Assembly (NCBI GenBank): GCA_020634795.1
Contig: JACKAZ010000013.1
Location: 1-64,000 of the forward strand
Reading direction: 5' to 3'
Source of the DNA: Ardenticatenales bacterium
Lineage (GTDB): Bacteria > Chloroflexota > Anaerolineae > Ardenticatenales > Ardenticatenaceae
DNA: 64,000 nt
Positions within the stretch are counted from its first letter, which is position 1. Every line of letters starts with the position of its first letter. Positions 33,411 to 42,600 of the stretch are shown piece after piece. Under the pieces are notes generated by a model that saw only the letters and a program-made list of their open reading frames with translations, did no database searches and was not told the origin of the DNA. The translations under genes and the position numbers were made by a program.

Positions 33411-33545
33411 TTAGCTGAGCAGTGCCGCGAAGAGGCTCATTACCATCACCAGCACGATCACGATACTGAATACGATGAATGCCGTCCGCCGCCAATCGGT
33501 GCGCCGTGGCGCGCCCCCGTAGCGACTCCCTCGTTTACGCGTCAT
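33411..33545 (-). CDS. 44-residue single-helix membrane protein
   Basis: The frame codes for MTRKRGSRYGG, then APRRTDWRR, and one hydrophobic helix (TAFIVFSIVIVLVMVMSLFA). A strong ribosome-binding site GGAGGAG lies six bases before the ATG, the best in the neighbourhood. The basic N-terminus and lone helix suggest a membrane protein with its N-terminus in the cytosol. Function unknown; such genes are often missed in annotation. Confidence 0.7.
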   Translation of the reverse strand: MTRKRGSRYGGAPRRTDWRRTAFIVFSIVIVLVMVMSLFAALLS

Positions 33546-33605
33546 TGTCTCCTCCGAACTTCTCTCTCCTTGATTGATTGCGGCTAGTGTACCACAGCGC
33601 CGCCA

Positions 33606-33915
33606 GCGGCTGAAACGGCAACGGTAACGGCAACGCAGAACATTTAACGCAGAGCATTTAACGCAGAACAGAACGGCGACGGCAACGCACAACCCTAGTC
33701 CTTCGGACCGCTGCGCGAACGCTCCGCTCAGAGCAGGCCCGGCAGCCAAGAGAGGCTGCGCACGTAGAAGCGCCAAAACAATTCGCTTTTGCCCCTTGCA
33801 CCTTGCACCTTGCACCAAGATTGCTCCAAAACTCATCAAACTCATTAAACTCATTAAACTCATCAAACTCACCAAACTCATCAAACTCACCAAACTCACC
33901 AAACTCACCAAACTC
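33606..33915 (-). repeat. composite repeat block, inverted copy
   Basis: The reverse complement of the block at 31478-31766, part by part: the CGCAGAAC/ATTTAACGCAGAGC units at 33611-33672, the CTTCGGACCGCTGCGCGAAC segment, AGAGAGGCTGCGCACGTAGA, three CACCTTG units near 33797-33815, and ten AAACTCATC/AAACTCACC nonamers at 33828-33915. The array touches the leader of the next aminotransferase gene. No gene lies in 33546-33961. Confidence 0.85.
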
Positions 33916-33961
33916 TGCTACAATGCCGCCTTCATGCAACGAATCCACGAGAATTGAAACA

Positions 33962-35269
33962 ATGAGCAATTTTCCCGCAACCAGCAGCTTCCGATCGGTG
34001 CCGAAGACGGGCGTGATTTACGTGATGCATCGGGCCAACGCGCTCGGCTTCAGCTACGGCGATCCGGCGTGGGCCAACTTGGGCCAAGGGTCGCCCGAGA
34101 CGGGGCCGCTGCCCGACGCCCCGCCCCGCGTCGATACGTTACACCTCGACCCGGCCAACCATCGCTACGGCCCGGTGCAGGGGCAGCGGCCACTGCGCCA
34201 AGCCGTGGCCGATTTTTACAATCATCACTTCCGGCAGGGCATGGCATCGCAGTACACGTGGCGCAACGTCAGCATCGCGGGGGGTGGCCGGGTGGCGCTG
34301 ACACGGCTGGCGGCGGCGCTGGGCGATGTCAACATGGGCCATTTCCTGCCCGACTACACCGCCTACGAGGAGCTGTTGGCGACCTTCAAATCTTTCGTGC
34401 CGATCCCGATCCTGCTCAGCAGCCGCGAGCAGTTCCGCATTGCACCGCCGATGCTCGAACGGGAGATCGTGGGGCGCGGGCTGTCGGCGTTGCTGGCCAG
34501 CAACCCCTGCAACCCCACCGGGCAGTTGGTGGAGGGCAACGAGTTGGCGGAGTGGGTGCGGATCGCCCGCGACAACCGCTGCACCATGATCCTCGACGAG
34601 TTCTACTCCCATTACATCTACACCGAGAACGACGGCGAAGGGCCGAAGATGGTCTCGGCAGCCGCCTTTGTGGAGGATGTGAACGAGGATCCGATCATCA
34701 TCGTCGATGGGCTGACGAAGAACTGGCGCTACCCGGGCTGGCGCGTCAGTTGGACGGTCGGCCCCGAAGAAGTGATCGAAACGGTGGCGAGTGCAGGCTC
34801 CTTCCTCGACGGCGGCGCCAACAACCCCTTCCAACATCAGGTGGTGCCGCTGCTGTCGTCGGGGGTGGCGCTGCAAGAGACGGTGGCCGTGCAGGCCACC
34901 TTCCGCCAGAAACGGGACTACATGCTGACGCGGTTGGACGAGATGGGGATCGTGGTGCCGCAGCCGCCGCAGGGGACCTTCTACTGCTGGGCCGATCTGA
35001 GCCAACTGCCCGCCCCGCTCAACGACGGGATGCAATTCTTCGAAGCGGCGCTACAGGAGCGGGTCATCACCGTCCCGGGCGTCTTCTTCGACGTCAATCC
35101 GGGCAAACGGCGCAGCAATGCACGCTATCAGCACTTCGTACGGCTGAGCTTCGGCCCCGAAATGGCCCAGCTTGAACGCGGTCTCGATGGCCTGGCGCGT
35201 CTCGTCGCCAAACAGGGCAGCGCCGCGCCCCATGCCAATGGGCGGGCAAAGGTCGGGGCGATGCGATAG
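33962..35269 (+). CDS. class I/II PLP-dependent aminotransferase
   Basis: A 435-residue fold-type I enzyme. The PLP-anchoring lysine is in VDGLTKNWRYPGWR, the Asp/Tyr pair in MILDEFYSHYIY, and the Asn motif in SNPCNPTGQL. The C-terminal arginine that binds the substrate carboxylate is expected in HFVRLSFG. It probably transfers an amino group between an amino acid and a 2-oxo acid; the substrate is not predictable. The ATG at 33962 is used because the longer open frame upstream only translates the nonamer array (Asn-Ser repeats). Confidence 0.9.
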   Translation: MSNFPATSSFRSVPKTGVIYVMHRANALGFSYGDPAWANLGQGSPETGPLPDAPPRVDTLHLDPANHRYGPVQGQRPLRQAVADFYNHHFRQGMASQYTWRNVSIAGGGRVALTRLAAALGDVNMGHFLPDYTAYEELLATFKSFVPIPILLSSREQFRIAPPMLEREIVGRGLSALLASNPCNPTGQLVEGNELAEWVRIARDNRCTMILDEFYSHYIYTENDGEGPKMVSAAAFVEDVNEDPIIIVDGLTKNWRYPGWRVSWTVGPEEVIETVASAGSFLDGGANNPFQHQVVPLLSSGVALQETVAVQATFRQKRDYMLTRLDEMGIVVPQPPQGTFYCWADLSQLPAPLNDGMQFFEAALQERVITVPGVFFDVNPGKRRSNARYQHFVRLSFGPEMAQLERGLDGLARLVAKQGSAAPHANGRAKVGAMR

Positions 35270-35297
35270 TCCCCCTTCGGCGACCCCACACCACGGT

Positions 35298-35333
35298 ACA
35301 ACCCTCTCTCGAAGCTGAGAGAGGGTTGTTTGT
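35298..35333 (+). terminator. rho-independent terminator of the aminotransferase gene
   Basis: Arms ACAACCCTCTCTC and GAGAGAGGGTTGT around a six-base loop, followed by TTGTTTGG. Confidence 0.8.
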
Positions 35334-36132
35334 TTGGCGCGAGCGCGATAAAGGTGGGCGCCATGGGTCGCTTGCCCCTCTTCTTCCAACAGTTCCCATT
35401 TCGCGGACTGTACCATACGAACGCTTCACCCACGCCTTCCCCATCTTGCCATCCTGCGTCCCCGATCCCGCCATGCAACGGGCTGTACCGGCGCGTCAGC
35501 CGCATGGCTCTGTGTCGAAGGTGGCTGGCCCAACAGACAAAGATAGAAGCGTAGTCTGACCATGGGGCATGTAGGGGCGGGCCTTGTGCCTGCGCTAGTC
35601 GATACGACTGTCGCGTCGCCGTTTAGTCTGACCATGGGCATGTAGGGGGGGGCCTTGTGCCCGCCCTCCACAACGGCCAGCAGACACTTTGGCGACCTAT
35701 CCCCTCGCAAGGTCCACCGCCCCCGCTAACGCAAGCGCCCGTGTCGTGCGTCGACGTAGGGTGTTCGGGGAGCGGTCGTCACCCGACCACTCCGCCAACT
35801 GTGGGCGGTTCAGCAGCTGTACTCAAGCGTTGTCTAAGCCAAGCGTTTGCCGCCTTTTATCAGCCCGTGGCGTCTGGCGTGTCCAACAGTTCGGTTCAAG
35901 GATGGCCCCATGCCTGCTCTCCCCTAGATCCCTCAGCGCCTTCTTTTGGGGAATCGCGCTTCTCTAGAACGCGGCACCACTCGGGCGTACACCCCGGTTC
36001 AGCAGGGGGATGCGGGGGAATGATGTCCCCGCTTCGGCCGTCTCCACAAGCGGGAACCCACGGCCCGCGCAGAGGCACAAACAAGCAGGAGGTTGCGGGG
36101 GGCTGCTCCACACCTATTTCCGCCAGCGTGTA

Positions 36133-36305
36133 CTAATACCAAATCGGATGGTTGATTGTGCAACGTAGATCAATGGTAACAGCAAAGAAGGGCCTGCGCA
36201 GGCAGGCCCATTGGCCGACAGGCCCTCCAGCGGGGATTTTAATCCCCGCCCCACGGTTACACCGTCAATTCCACATCCACATTTGTCTATGAGAATGGGT
36301 ATAAG
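36133..36305. repeat. MITE-like dispersed repeat, copy 2
   Basis: Same element as 4328-4501, with about a dozen differences and the same terminal CTAATACC/GGTATAAG ends. Flanking bases differ, so it moved as a unit or was copied by recombination. Confidence 0.7.
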
Positions 36306-36418
36306 AGCGTGTTAATAAAGTTTTCGCGAGAAAGTGACGTGTTGCCAACGGCTTCTATCGGATTTCGCGCAAACATGGGCTTTTTATACTAAATCGAAGT
36401 GACGAGGTTTTATTAGAC

Positions 36419-36552
36419 AGGGAGAGAACCACGCCTGGAATGCAACTCTACAAACTCTAATTGGTATTATACCAATTTGAATTGGAGGTAGTGCATTAAT
36501 TAGGGAGAACCCGCCTCGATAATGCAACTCTGTCAATGCTATTTGGTATTAT
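36419..36552. repeat. imperfect direct repeat of about 51 bases
   Basis: Two related segments, 36419-36470 and 36502-36552, each with GGGAGA-ACC-CGCCT, AATGCAACTCT and TTGGTATTAT. Between them lies the inverted repeat ATTGGTA/TACCAAT. The AT-rich surroundings (36300-36720) contrast with the GC-rich chromosome and look like a decayed mobile element. Confidence 0.6.
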
Positions 36553-36704
36553 GCATCGAATTGCTCTATCCAACTGATGGTTACCGCAATTTCGCCTCCC
36601 ATTGCGTCGAATTTATGCCGATCAACATCTCCACACAACACGACGGGAGCAAAATGCATCACTTTTGGATATTAGACTACACTTCTCGCGCATTTATTCA
36701 CTAA

Positions 36705-36857
36705 CAGCCTCTAACCTCTCATTTAGAACGTCATCTGGCCCAGCTCGCCGAAGCAACCTTGCAAGACCCTATTCAGATCGTGGAAATGGCGATCGCAGAG
36801 CGGTTGAGAGAGTTAAAAGTACAACTCTCGCAGTTCGCCCATTTTGACAGCCTAACG
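36705..36857 (+). pseudogene. remnant of a GGDEF-type diguanylate cyclase gene
   Basis: The frame has no start and reads ERHLAQLAEATLQDP, then AERLRELKVQLSQFAHFDSLT. The last part matches the start of GGDEF domains (xLxxxAHxDxLTGLPNR), but the frame departs right after SLT. Only about 50 residues survive, so it is a fragment with both ends lost. Identification rests on one motif. Confidence 0.4.
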
Positions 36858-37350
36858 CGAAATGGGGACGTAGGAGGTCGGGCGGCATTCCAATCGCAAA
36901 GATAGCACAGAGCGTACGATCCGACGGATCAAGGGGAGAACCTTTCGGTTGACGAGGTGACGGACGTAGCCCCCTAACGCTAGGCGAGGCGGGCGGGCAC
37001 AAGGCCCGCCCCTACACCGGCCACGCAAAACAAGGCGCGGGCACTGCAACATCGCGGCGCTGTAGGGACAACCCTTGCGGTTGCCCTTCGCAACAACCCT
37101 AGTACATGTGTGCGGAAGTCCCCATAAGGGTATTGCGTGGCTTCAGCGGGGGAATGAATTCCCCGCTCGTAGGCCGTTGGCCCCGCGTCCGCCTACGCGG
37201 ACGCTCCGTTCTGATGGGGGTTGACCGTGATTCCCCCGCGCCCATTCCGCACGTGCCGACTCTGATCGTTGAAAACGAACGCAGATGCCTCGCCGCTCCT
37301 CCTACCCCCCAGCTCCGCCAGCTCCCCTAGCTCCCCTAGCTCCCTCAGAG

Positions 37351-37551
37351 GTGCACGATGAGGAGCTACGCGAGCTGCTGGGGGCGCTGGTGGGGGACGA
37401 TTGGCTGCGCATTGGCCGACCCGGCGAGTGGCGTAGCGCGACCAAGTTGGACGAGCGGGTCGATCAGTATGAAATCTACAGCAATATCGGTCCGCAGACG
37501 CACCGCGCTGCGCCAGATTCTTCGCCTCCGCTCCCCTTCGGCTCAGAATGA
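37351..37551 (+). CDS. possible small coding sequence or gene fragment
   Basis: From GTG 37351 the frame codes for VHDEELRELLGALVGDDWLR, then IGRPGEWRSATKLDERVDQY and EIYSNI. This part has a natural protein-like composition and codon use. It then runs into the repeat segment at 37496. It may be the remnant of a gene whose 3' end was replaced by the repeat. No family recognised. Confidence 0.25.
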   Translation: MHDEELRELLGALVGDDWLRIGRPGEWRSATKLDERVDQYEIYSNIGPQTHRAAPDSSPPLPFGSE

Positions 37552-37825
37552 CAGCGGCGGGGCGTGGGGGCATCCCGTTTCTCGCTTGGCCCTCCATCCC
37601 CCTCCGCCGCAAACGGCGCGGCTCCGCTACGCGCCTTCCTCCCGAAGATCGGGAGGAAGGGGGCTGTTGGCGCGATGTTGCAGCAATGACGCTCGCGCCG
37701 CCTGAGCAACGGAAGGGTCAGAAATCGTTCGCCTCCGCTTCGCTTCGACCCGGCACACAGTCCCGTAGACGCGCCGCACTGCACCAGATTCTTCGCCTCC
37801 GCTCCCCTTCCGCTCAGAATGACAG
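37496..37825. repeat. duplicated 59-base segment
   Basis: 37496-37554 and 37767-37825 share AGACGC-CCGC-CTGC-CCAGATTCTTCGCC and CTCCCCTTC-GCTCAGAATGACAG with about five differences. The pieces are non-coding and about 270 bases apart. Confidence 0.65.
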
Positions 37826-38031
37826 GCAAGGTATAGCTGGCACGAGTGCTCGTTCAACGGCCTGTTCCCCCTACTCTGCATGTACTGAGCGGAGGCGAAG
37901 GGCGCCTCACTTCTCGTCCAAAACCGCCATTCCCCGTATAATCGACCCATCCCTTACAATCGACTTGCACCTTTGCCCAACCCAACTCATTAAACTCACA
38001 AAACTCATCAAACTCATTACCTTATTTTTGC

Positions 38032-38093
38032 GCAAAGGGAGGGCAATTCTATTCAGCTTTGCATAAACCATGCAAAGGGAGGGCAATTCTATT
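38032..38093. repeat. doubled subterminal repeat, left end of the insertion sequence
   Basis: Two identical 22-base copies, 38032-38053 and 38072-38093, beginning GCAAAGGGAGGGCAATTC, spaced 40 bases apart. The mirror copies are at 39476-39497 and 39516-39537, also 40 bases apart. They may be tandem transposase-binding sites. Confidence 0.75.
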
Positions 38094-38104
38094 GCCAAAA
38101 GGCG

Positions 38105-39384
38105 CTAGAAACGCGCTGCGACGTAGTTTTGCAAGCAAATGAGCAACGCATCAGCATAGGGATGGGACGCAAGCAAATCGATTCGTTTGAGTTGTGTGCC
38201 CTCAAAATGGAGCCGTCCCGGAACAGCTAACAAATCGCGTACAATACGCTTGAGGCCCCAACCAGCAAAAGGCGAGTCGCTCAGCGCACGCTGCTGGAAA
38301 TCGGCCAAGAGATTGTGCGCTAAATCGGTGAGTAAGATCAACCCTTTCTGCGCTTCAAAGCGCCGTTTACGACGCGCGGAGAGGTGGAGACCTTGCTTGT
38401 CAGCCCGAAATTGCTCGACCTCGGCCCCGCCGCGCTGATTGTAGCGCTGCATGAAGGCTTGTTTCGAAGCAAAGTGTAGGGTCGTGACGTAGTAGCTGTG
38501 TCCCAGACGGCCGTTTTTCAGGCAGCGCTTGACCATAACTCGGATCGGACGTGCCAGATCAAAGGTCGGCGTGACCCAGCCCAGCCAGCTCGTGGCATCG
38601 GCGCGATCCCAGCGCCTGACGCGACGGGCCAAGGCGTGGGCCCGTTTGCCCGAGTAGCCCTTGGCGATCACCTGGTAACCGCGCCCCAAGAGCCAACGCA
38701 GATTATCGTCCGTACCCGCGCCCCCATCGAGACGGTAGAGGGTGCGCTGCCGCGCCTGAGGCGCTAACTCAAATGAACTTTCGACGCCCAAGACCGCGTG
38801 GCGCAAACAGTGCAAAGTCAATTGATTCCCGGCAAAAAGTCCGGACCACAACGTTTCGTGGTAGTTGATCGCACTGACGCGCGCTAATTGGCGTAAGATA
38901 CAGTTTTTTTGCCACTACTATACCCTTTGCGCCCCTTTTGCGCCTGTGGGCCGCAGGGTAAAGCGGACAAGTCGAAGTCTAATTCTAAAAAGGCGCGCCC
39001 ATCATGGCGTCGGGTTTGGCTGGCACGCGCACTAATCTGACGCACGGCGTGCTCTAAATGCTCGAGATTCGATTGAGTTAGCGCATCGAGTCCGCGTGAG
39101 AGGGTGGACTGGTCGGCGAAGCGCTCGATTCGTTTGACTTGTGCTAAGTGGCGTTCAGGGCCCAGTTTGGTATTGACCAATGATAGATAGGGACAATCGG
39201 CTAAGATACTGATTAAGACCTGTTCTAGCTTCTCAGAGAGCGGATATTCACTGCCACGCTCCTCAGAGCTAACGGATGCTAGTGGTTTTAGGACATTTTC
39301 GGCCTCATAGTAGGCCAGCAACGCCGCCAGCGGCGCGTAACGGGTGTTGGTCAACTCGGCGGTATGATCGAATTGCAGGGGCAT
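38105..39384 (-). CDS. IS4-superfamily transposase in two overlapping frames (frameshift at an A7 run)
   Basis: The first frame runs from the ATG at 39384 to a TAG at 38884 and carries the first catalytic Asp in ELDFDLSALPCG. The second frame continues to 38105 with the second Asp in YRLDGGAGTDDN and the YREK motif YNQRGGAEVEQFRADK (Y-2-R-3-E-6-K) typical of IS4-type DDE transposases. Downstream of GGC, seven A allow a -1 shift that gives AAC TGT ATC TTA CGC CAA. The second frame has a TAG three bases before this window, so the shift must happen within about 30 bases around the A run. This can be programmed slippage or a mutation. A start at TTG 39453 is less likely. Confidence 0.8.
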
Positions 39385-39559
39385 GATACCTCGTTTCTGG
39401 AGCGCTAAGTCAATTGAACTTTCCAGAAGGATGGTACACTTTCCCAATTTCAACTAACTAGGCCGCCCAAAATCGAATAGAAACCCGCTCCCTTTGCACC
39501 GCGCTGCCATTTTAGAATAGAAACCCCTTCCCTTTGCACCTTTTCCTGCAAAAATAAGG

Positions 39560-39606
39560 CATTAAACTCATTAAACTCACAAAACTCACAAAACTCATTG
39601 AACTCG
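39560..39606. repeat. right half of the interrupted nonamer array
   Basis: Five AAACTCATT/AAACTCACA units follow the insertion sequence and end 20 bases before the CHAT gene. With the units at 37983-38019 they form one array split by the insertion. Confidence 0.8.
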
Positions 39607-39625
39607 CCCCTTGGAGCCGCCCTTT

Positions 39626-42600
39626 ATGACAACCTCCCTCTCCCAGCGACACCCCCTCACCTGCCCCGACTGCGGCCTCGATTTCGACTTTGAGCTTTGG
39701 CGGGTGATTGACGTTGAGCAACGTCCCGACCTGCTGGCCCGCGTCCGTGACGGAAGCCTGCACGTTGCCACCTGCCCCAACGGCCACACGACCCTCGTCG
39801 ACGCGCCGCTGCTGCTCTACCGTCCCTCCGCCGACCCGGCCCTGCTCTTTTCGCCCGCGCAACAAACGACCACCGAGCAAGACCAAGAGCAAGCGCAGAG
39901 CCTAGTGGCATGGCTGCGCGACGCGCTGGGCGACGCATGGCAGGCGGCATGGCTGGGCGATGGCTTGCGCGCTGTGCCACGGCCGCTGCTGGGCACAGCG
40001 TTGGATGAGGGCGTGGAGGCCGCGATGCAGCAGATGGCGGCGCAGAGGCAGGCCCAAATGCCAGCCGAGGTAAGAGAGATTTTGCAAGCGGCTGTCGAGA
40101 GCGGGATAACCATCACATCCCAAGAGGAGTTGGACGCATTCTTGCAGAGCCGGCCGGAGCTGATGGAGAAGCTGGCAGAAGCGATGGCAAGTGCGAATAG
40201 TGGGCCAACCGTACCGGCCGAATTTAGGGACGACCTGCAAGCAGCGCAGGAAGGCGAACAACACTACGTGCGGCGTGGTGAGGCGGCGGGGTTAGAGGAA
40301 GCGGCGCAGGCGTGGCAACGCATTGTAGAATCGCCACGCTTTGCAGAGAGCGATGAGCGCTTCCAACTGGCGGTGATGAATAATGCGGGCGGTATTTTCC
40401 TACGCCGCTATTGGCGCGGTGGTCAAATCGCCGATCTTGATCAGGCACTTGGCTTGTGGGAGCAGGCCGTGAGCCGCACCCGCAACGCCAACCCCGACTC
40501 GCCCGATCTGCCCGGATTCCTCAACAATCTGGGCAACGGTCTGCGCGACCGCTACGCCCGCCGCGGCAACGTCGCCGAACTCGACGGCGCGCTACAGGCC
40601 TATCACGAAGCCGTCGACCGCACCCGCAACGCCAACCCCGACTCGCCCGACCTGCCCGCGCGCCTCAACAACCTCGGCACCGGGCTACGCGACCGCTACG
40701 CCCGCAGCGGCAACGTCGCCGATCTCGACGAGGCCATCCGCGTCTACCAGCAAGCCGTGCAGCGCACCCCCGCCGACTCGCCCGACCTGCCCGCGCGCCT
40801 CAACAACCTCGGCAACGGGCTACGCGACCGCTACGCCCGCAGCGGCAACGTCGCCGATCTCGACAAGGCCGTTGCCCGCTACCGTCAGGCCTGTACCCGC
40901 GCGAGCGAAGTGAATCCTAGCCACGCCCTCACCACCAGTCAGCGCTGGGGACGTTGGTCCTCCGAACGGAGTGCCTGGGAAGAAGCAACCGAAGCCTTTG
41001 GCTACGGCATCCAAGCCATCGATCATCTATTCCGAATCCAACTGACCCGTGACGACAAAAGCAGTTGGCTCAAGGAGGCACAGGGCATTCACGGTCACGC
41101 CGCCTTTGCCCATGCCAAGCTGGGACAGGCGCAGCAGGCCGTCACGGCGCTGGAACGGGGCCGCGCCCGCATGGTGGGCGAAGCGCTGGCCCGCGACCGT
41201 GCCGATCTCTCGGCGCTGGAAGACGACCACGCCGAGCGTGTCACCGCCTACTACGCTGCTGTAGCACGGATACAAACGCTGCAAGACCCTAATGCCCCAA
41301 TCACGGATCGCCTGGCAGCGGGCGAGGCGGCGCAACGGGCGATGGACGAGGCGATTCAGCGCATCCGCAGGGTCGACGGCTACGAGCGCTTTCTTGACGA
41401 ACCGCGCTACGACGAGGTGCGGGCCGTGGTGCCGCAGGGGCAGCCGCTGCTCTACCTTGCCACCACCCCGCAGGGCAGCGTGGCGCTCCTCGTTCATACC
41501 GAGGCGGAGACGCCGGAAATCCTCTGGGGCGATCTGACCGAGGATCAGCTCAACGCCTATCTGCTCCGCCGCGACGCGGCGGGCAACGTGACCGGCGGCT
41601 ACTTGGTCGGCCAGCTTGCCGACAGCGGCCAGTTGCGCGTCGCGCTGAACGATGAAGCGCTATCAACGATCGGCGCATCACTGCTGGCCCCCGTCAGCGA
41701 CCGGTTGAAGGCGATCAGTGCTACCGGCGTCACCCTCATCGCCTCTGGTCGTTTGGGGCTGCTGCCGCTCCACGCCACGCCGTACGATGGCACGCGCACC
41801 CTGCTGGACGACTTCGACGTGGCCTACGCCCCCTCCGCGTTGGTGCTCGGCAGCTTGCAACGGGAAGCAACGCAGCGGCGCCACGCCCAGCCTTACGTCG
41901 TCGGCGTGGGCAACCCGCTGCCCGACCACGCCACGGCCCTTGCCGTGCAGCGCCGCTTGCAAGGCCAGCGCAAGGCCCTAGCTGCGTGGCAAGCCGCGCT
42001 GGGCCAGCGCCCCGCCACGGACAACGACGCGCAGGGCAGCGGGACAGCGGCGACTGTGGCGCGGTTGATCGCGCTCTGCGATGGCTCGCCCCACGCGCTG
42101 CTGCACGAAGGGCGGCTGCTACGGCAGGCCATCCTCGCAGCAGCAATCAACGGCCAAGCAGAGATCGCGCTGGCCCTCTGGCAGATCGCCGCGCAACTGC
42201 CCGCCAGCCTGCCCAACGCCCATGCCGAACTGAGCAGTGTCGGCACGCTTTTCGCCGCCGATCAGCAGTGGCTCTTCTACGAACAAGATGCCACGCTCGA
42301 CGCGCTGTGGGCGGCGTTGCCCCACGCCACCGTCGCCCACTTTGCCTGTCACGGCCAATTCCGCGCCGACGCGCCGCTGGAATCGTCGCTGCTGCTGTCG
42401 GGCGAGGGGTTGACGGTGCAAAAGCTGCTCAATGACAGAGACGGGCGCTTGGCCAAGCTGCGGCTGGCCGTCCTCTCCGCCTGCCAAACCGCAATCACCG
42501 ACATCCAGAATGTGCCGGACGAGATGGTGGGGCTGCCAGCGGGCTTCCTGCAAGCGGGCGTGCCCGCCGTCGTCGGCACGCTCTGGTCGGTGGCCGACCT

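Larger units (their letters stand above)
35334..38019. other. gene-poor, repeat-rich region
   Basis: About 2.7 kb without a convincing intact gene. It holds: two copies of the GTAGGGGCGGGCCTTGTGCC hairpin repeat near 35570 and 35643 and one inverted copy near 36988-37014; the second MITE-like copy; an AT-rich part (36300-36720) with a direct repeat; a GGDEF-like gene remnant; AGCTCCCCT nonamers near 37310-37350; a duplicated 59-base segment; and at its end the nonamer array into which the insertion sequence has jumped. The open frames in 35657-36136 are low-complexity and lack start signals. Confidence 0.6.
38020..39559 (-). mobile_element. complete insertion sequence of the IS4 superfamily (1540 bp)
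   Basis: The outer ends are perfect 12-base inverted repeats, CCTTATTTTTGC at 38020-38031 and its complement at 39548-39559. Both flanks carry the pentamer CATTA (38015-38019 and 39560-39564), which would be the target duplication. The flanks are two halves of one AAACTCATT array, so the element interrupted it. Subterminal repeats starting GCAAAGGGA occur twice at each end. One transposase gene in two frames fills the interior. Confidence 0.85.

Noticed and set aside
33803..33961. N-terminal extension of the aminotransferase made of Asn-Ser-Pro/Leu repeats
   Set aside because: It only translates the nonamer array, has no ribosome-binding site, and the enzyme fold starts after the ATG at 33962.
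35657..36136. A 159-codon open frame in the gene-poor region
   Set aside because: Composition is that of repeat sequence, there is no start signal, and it ends in the MITE-like element.
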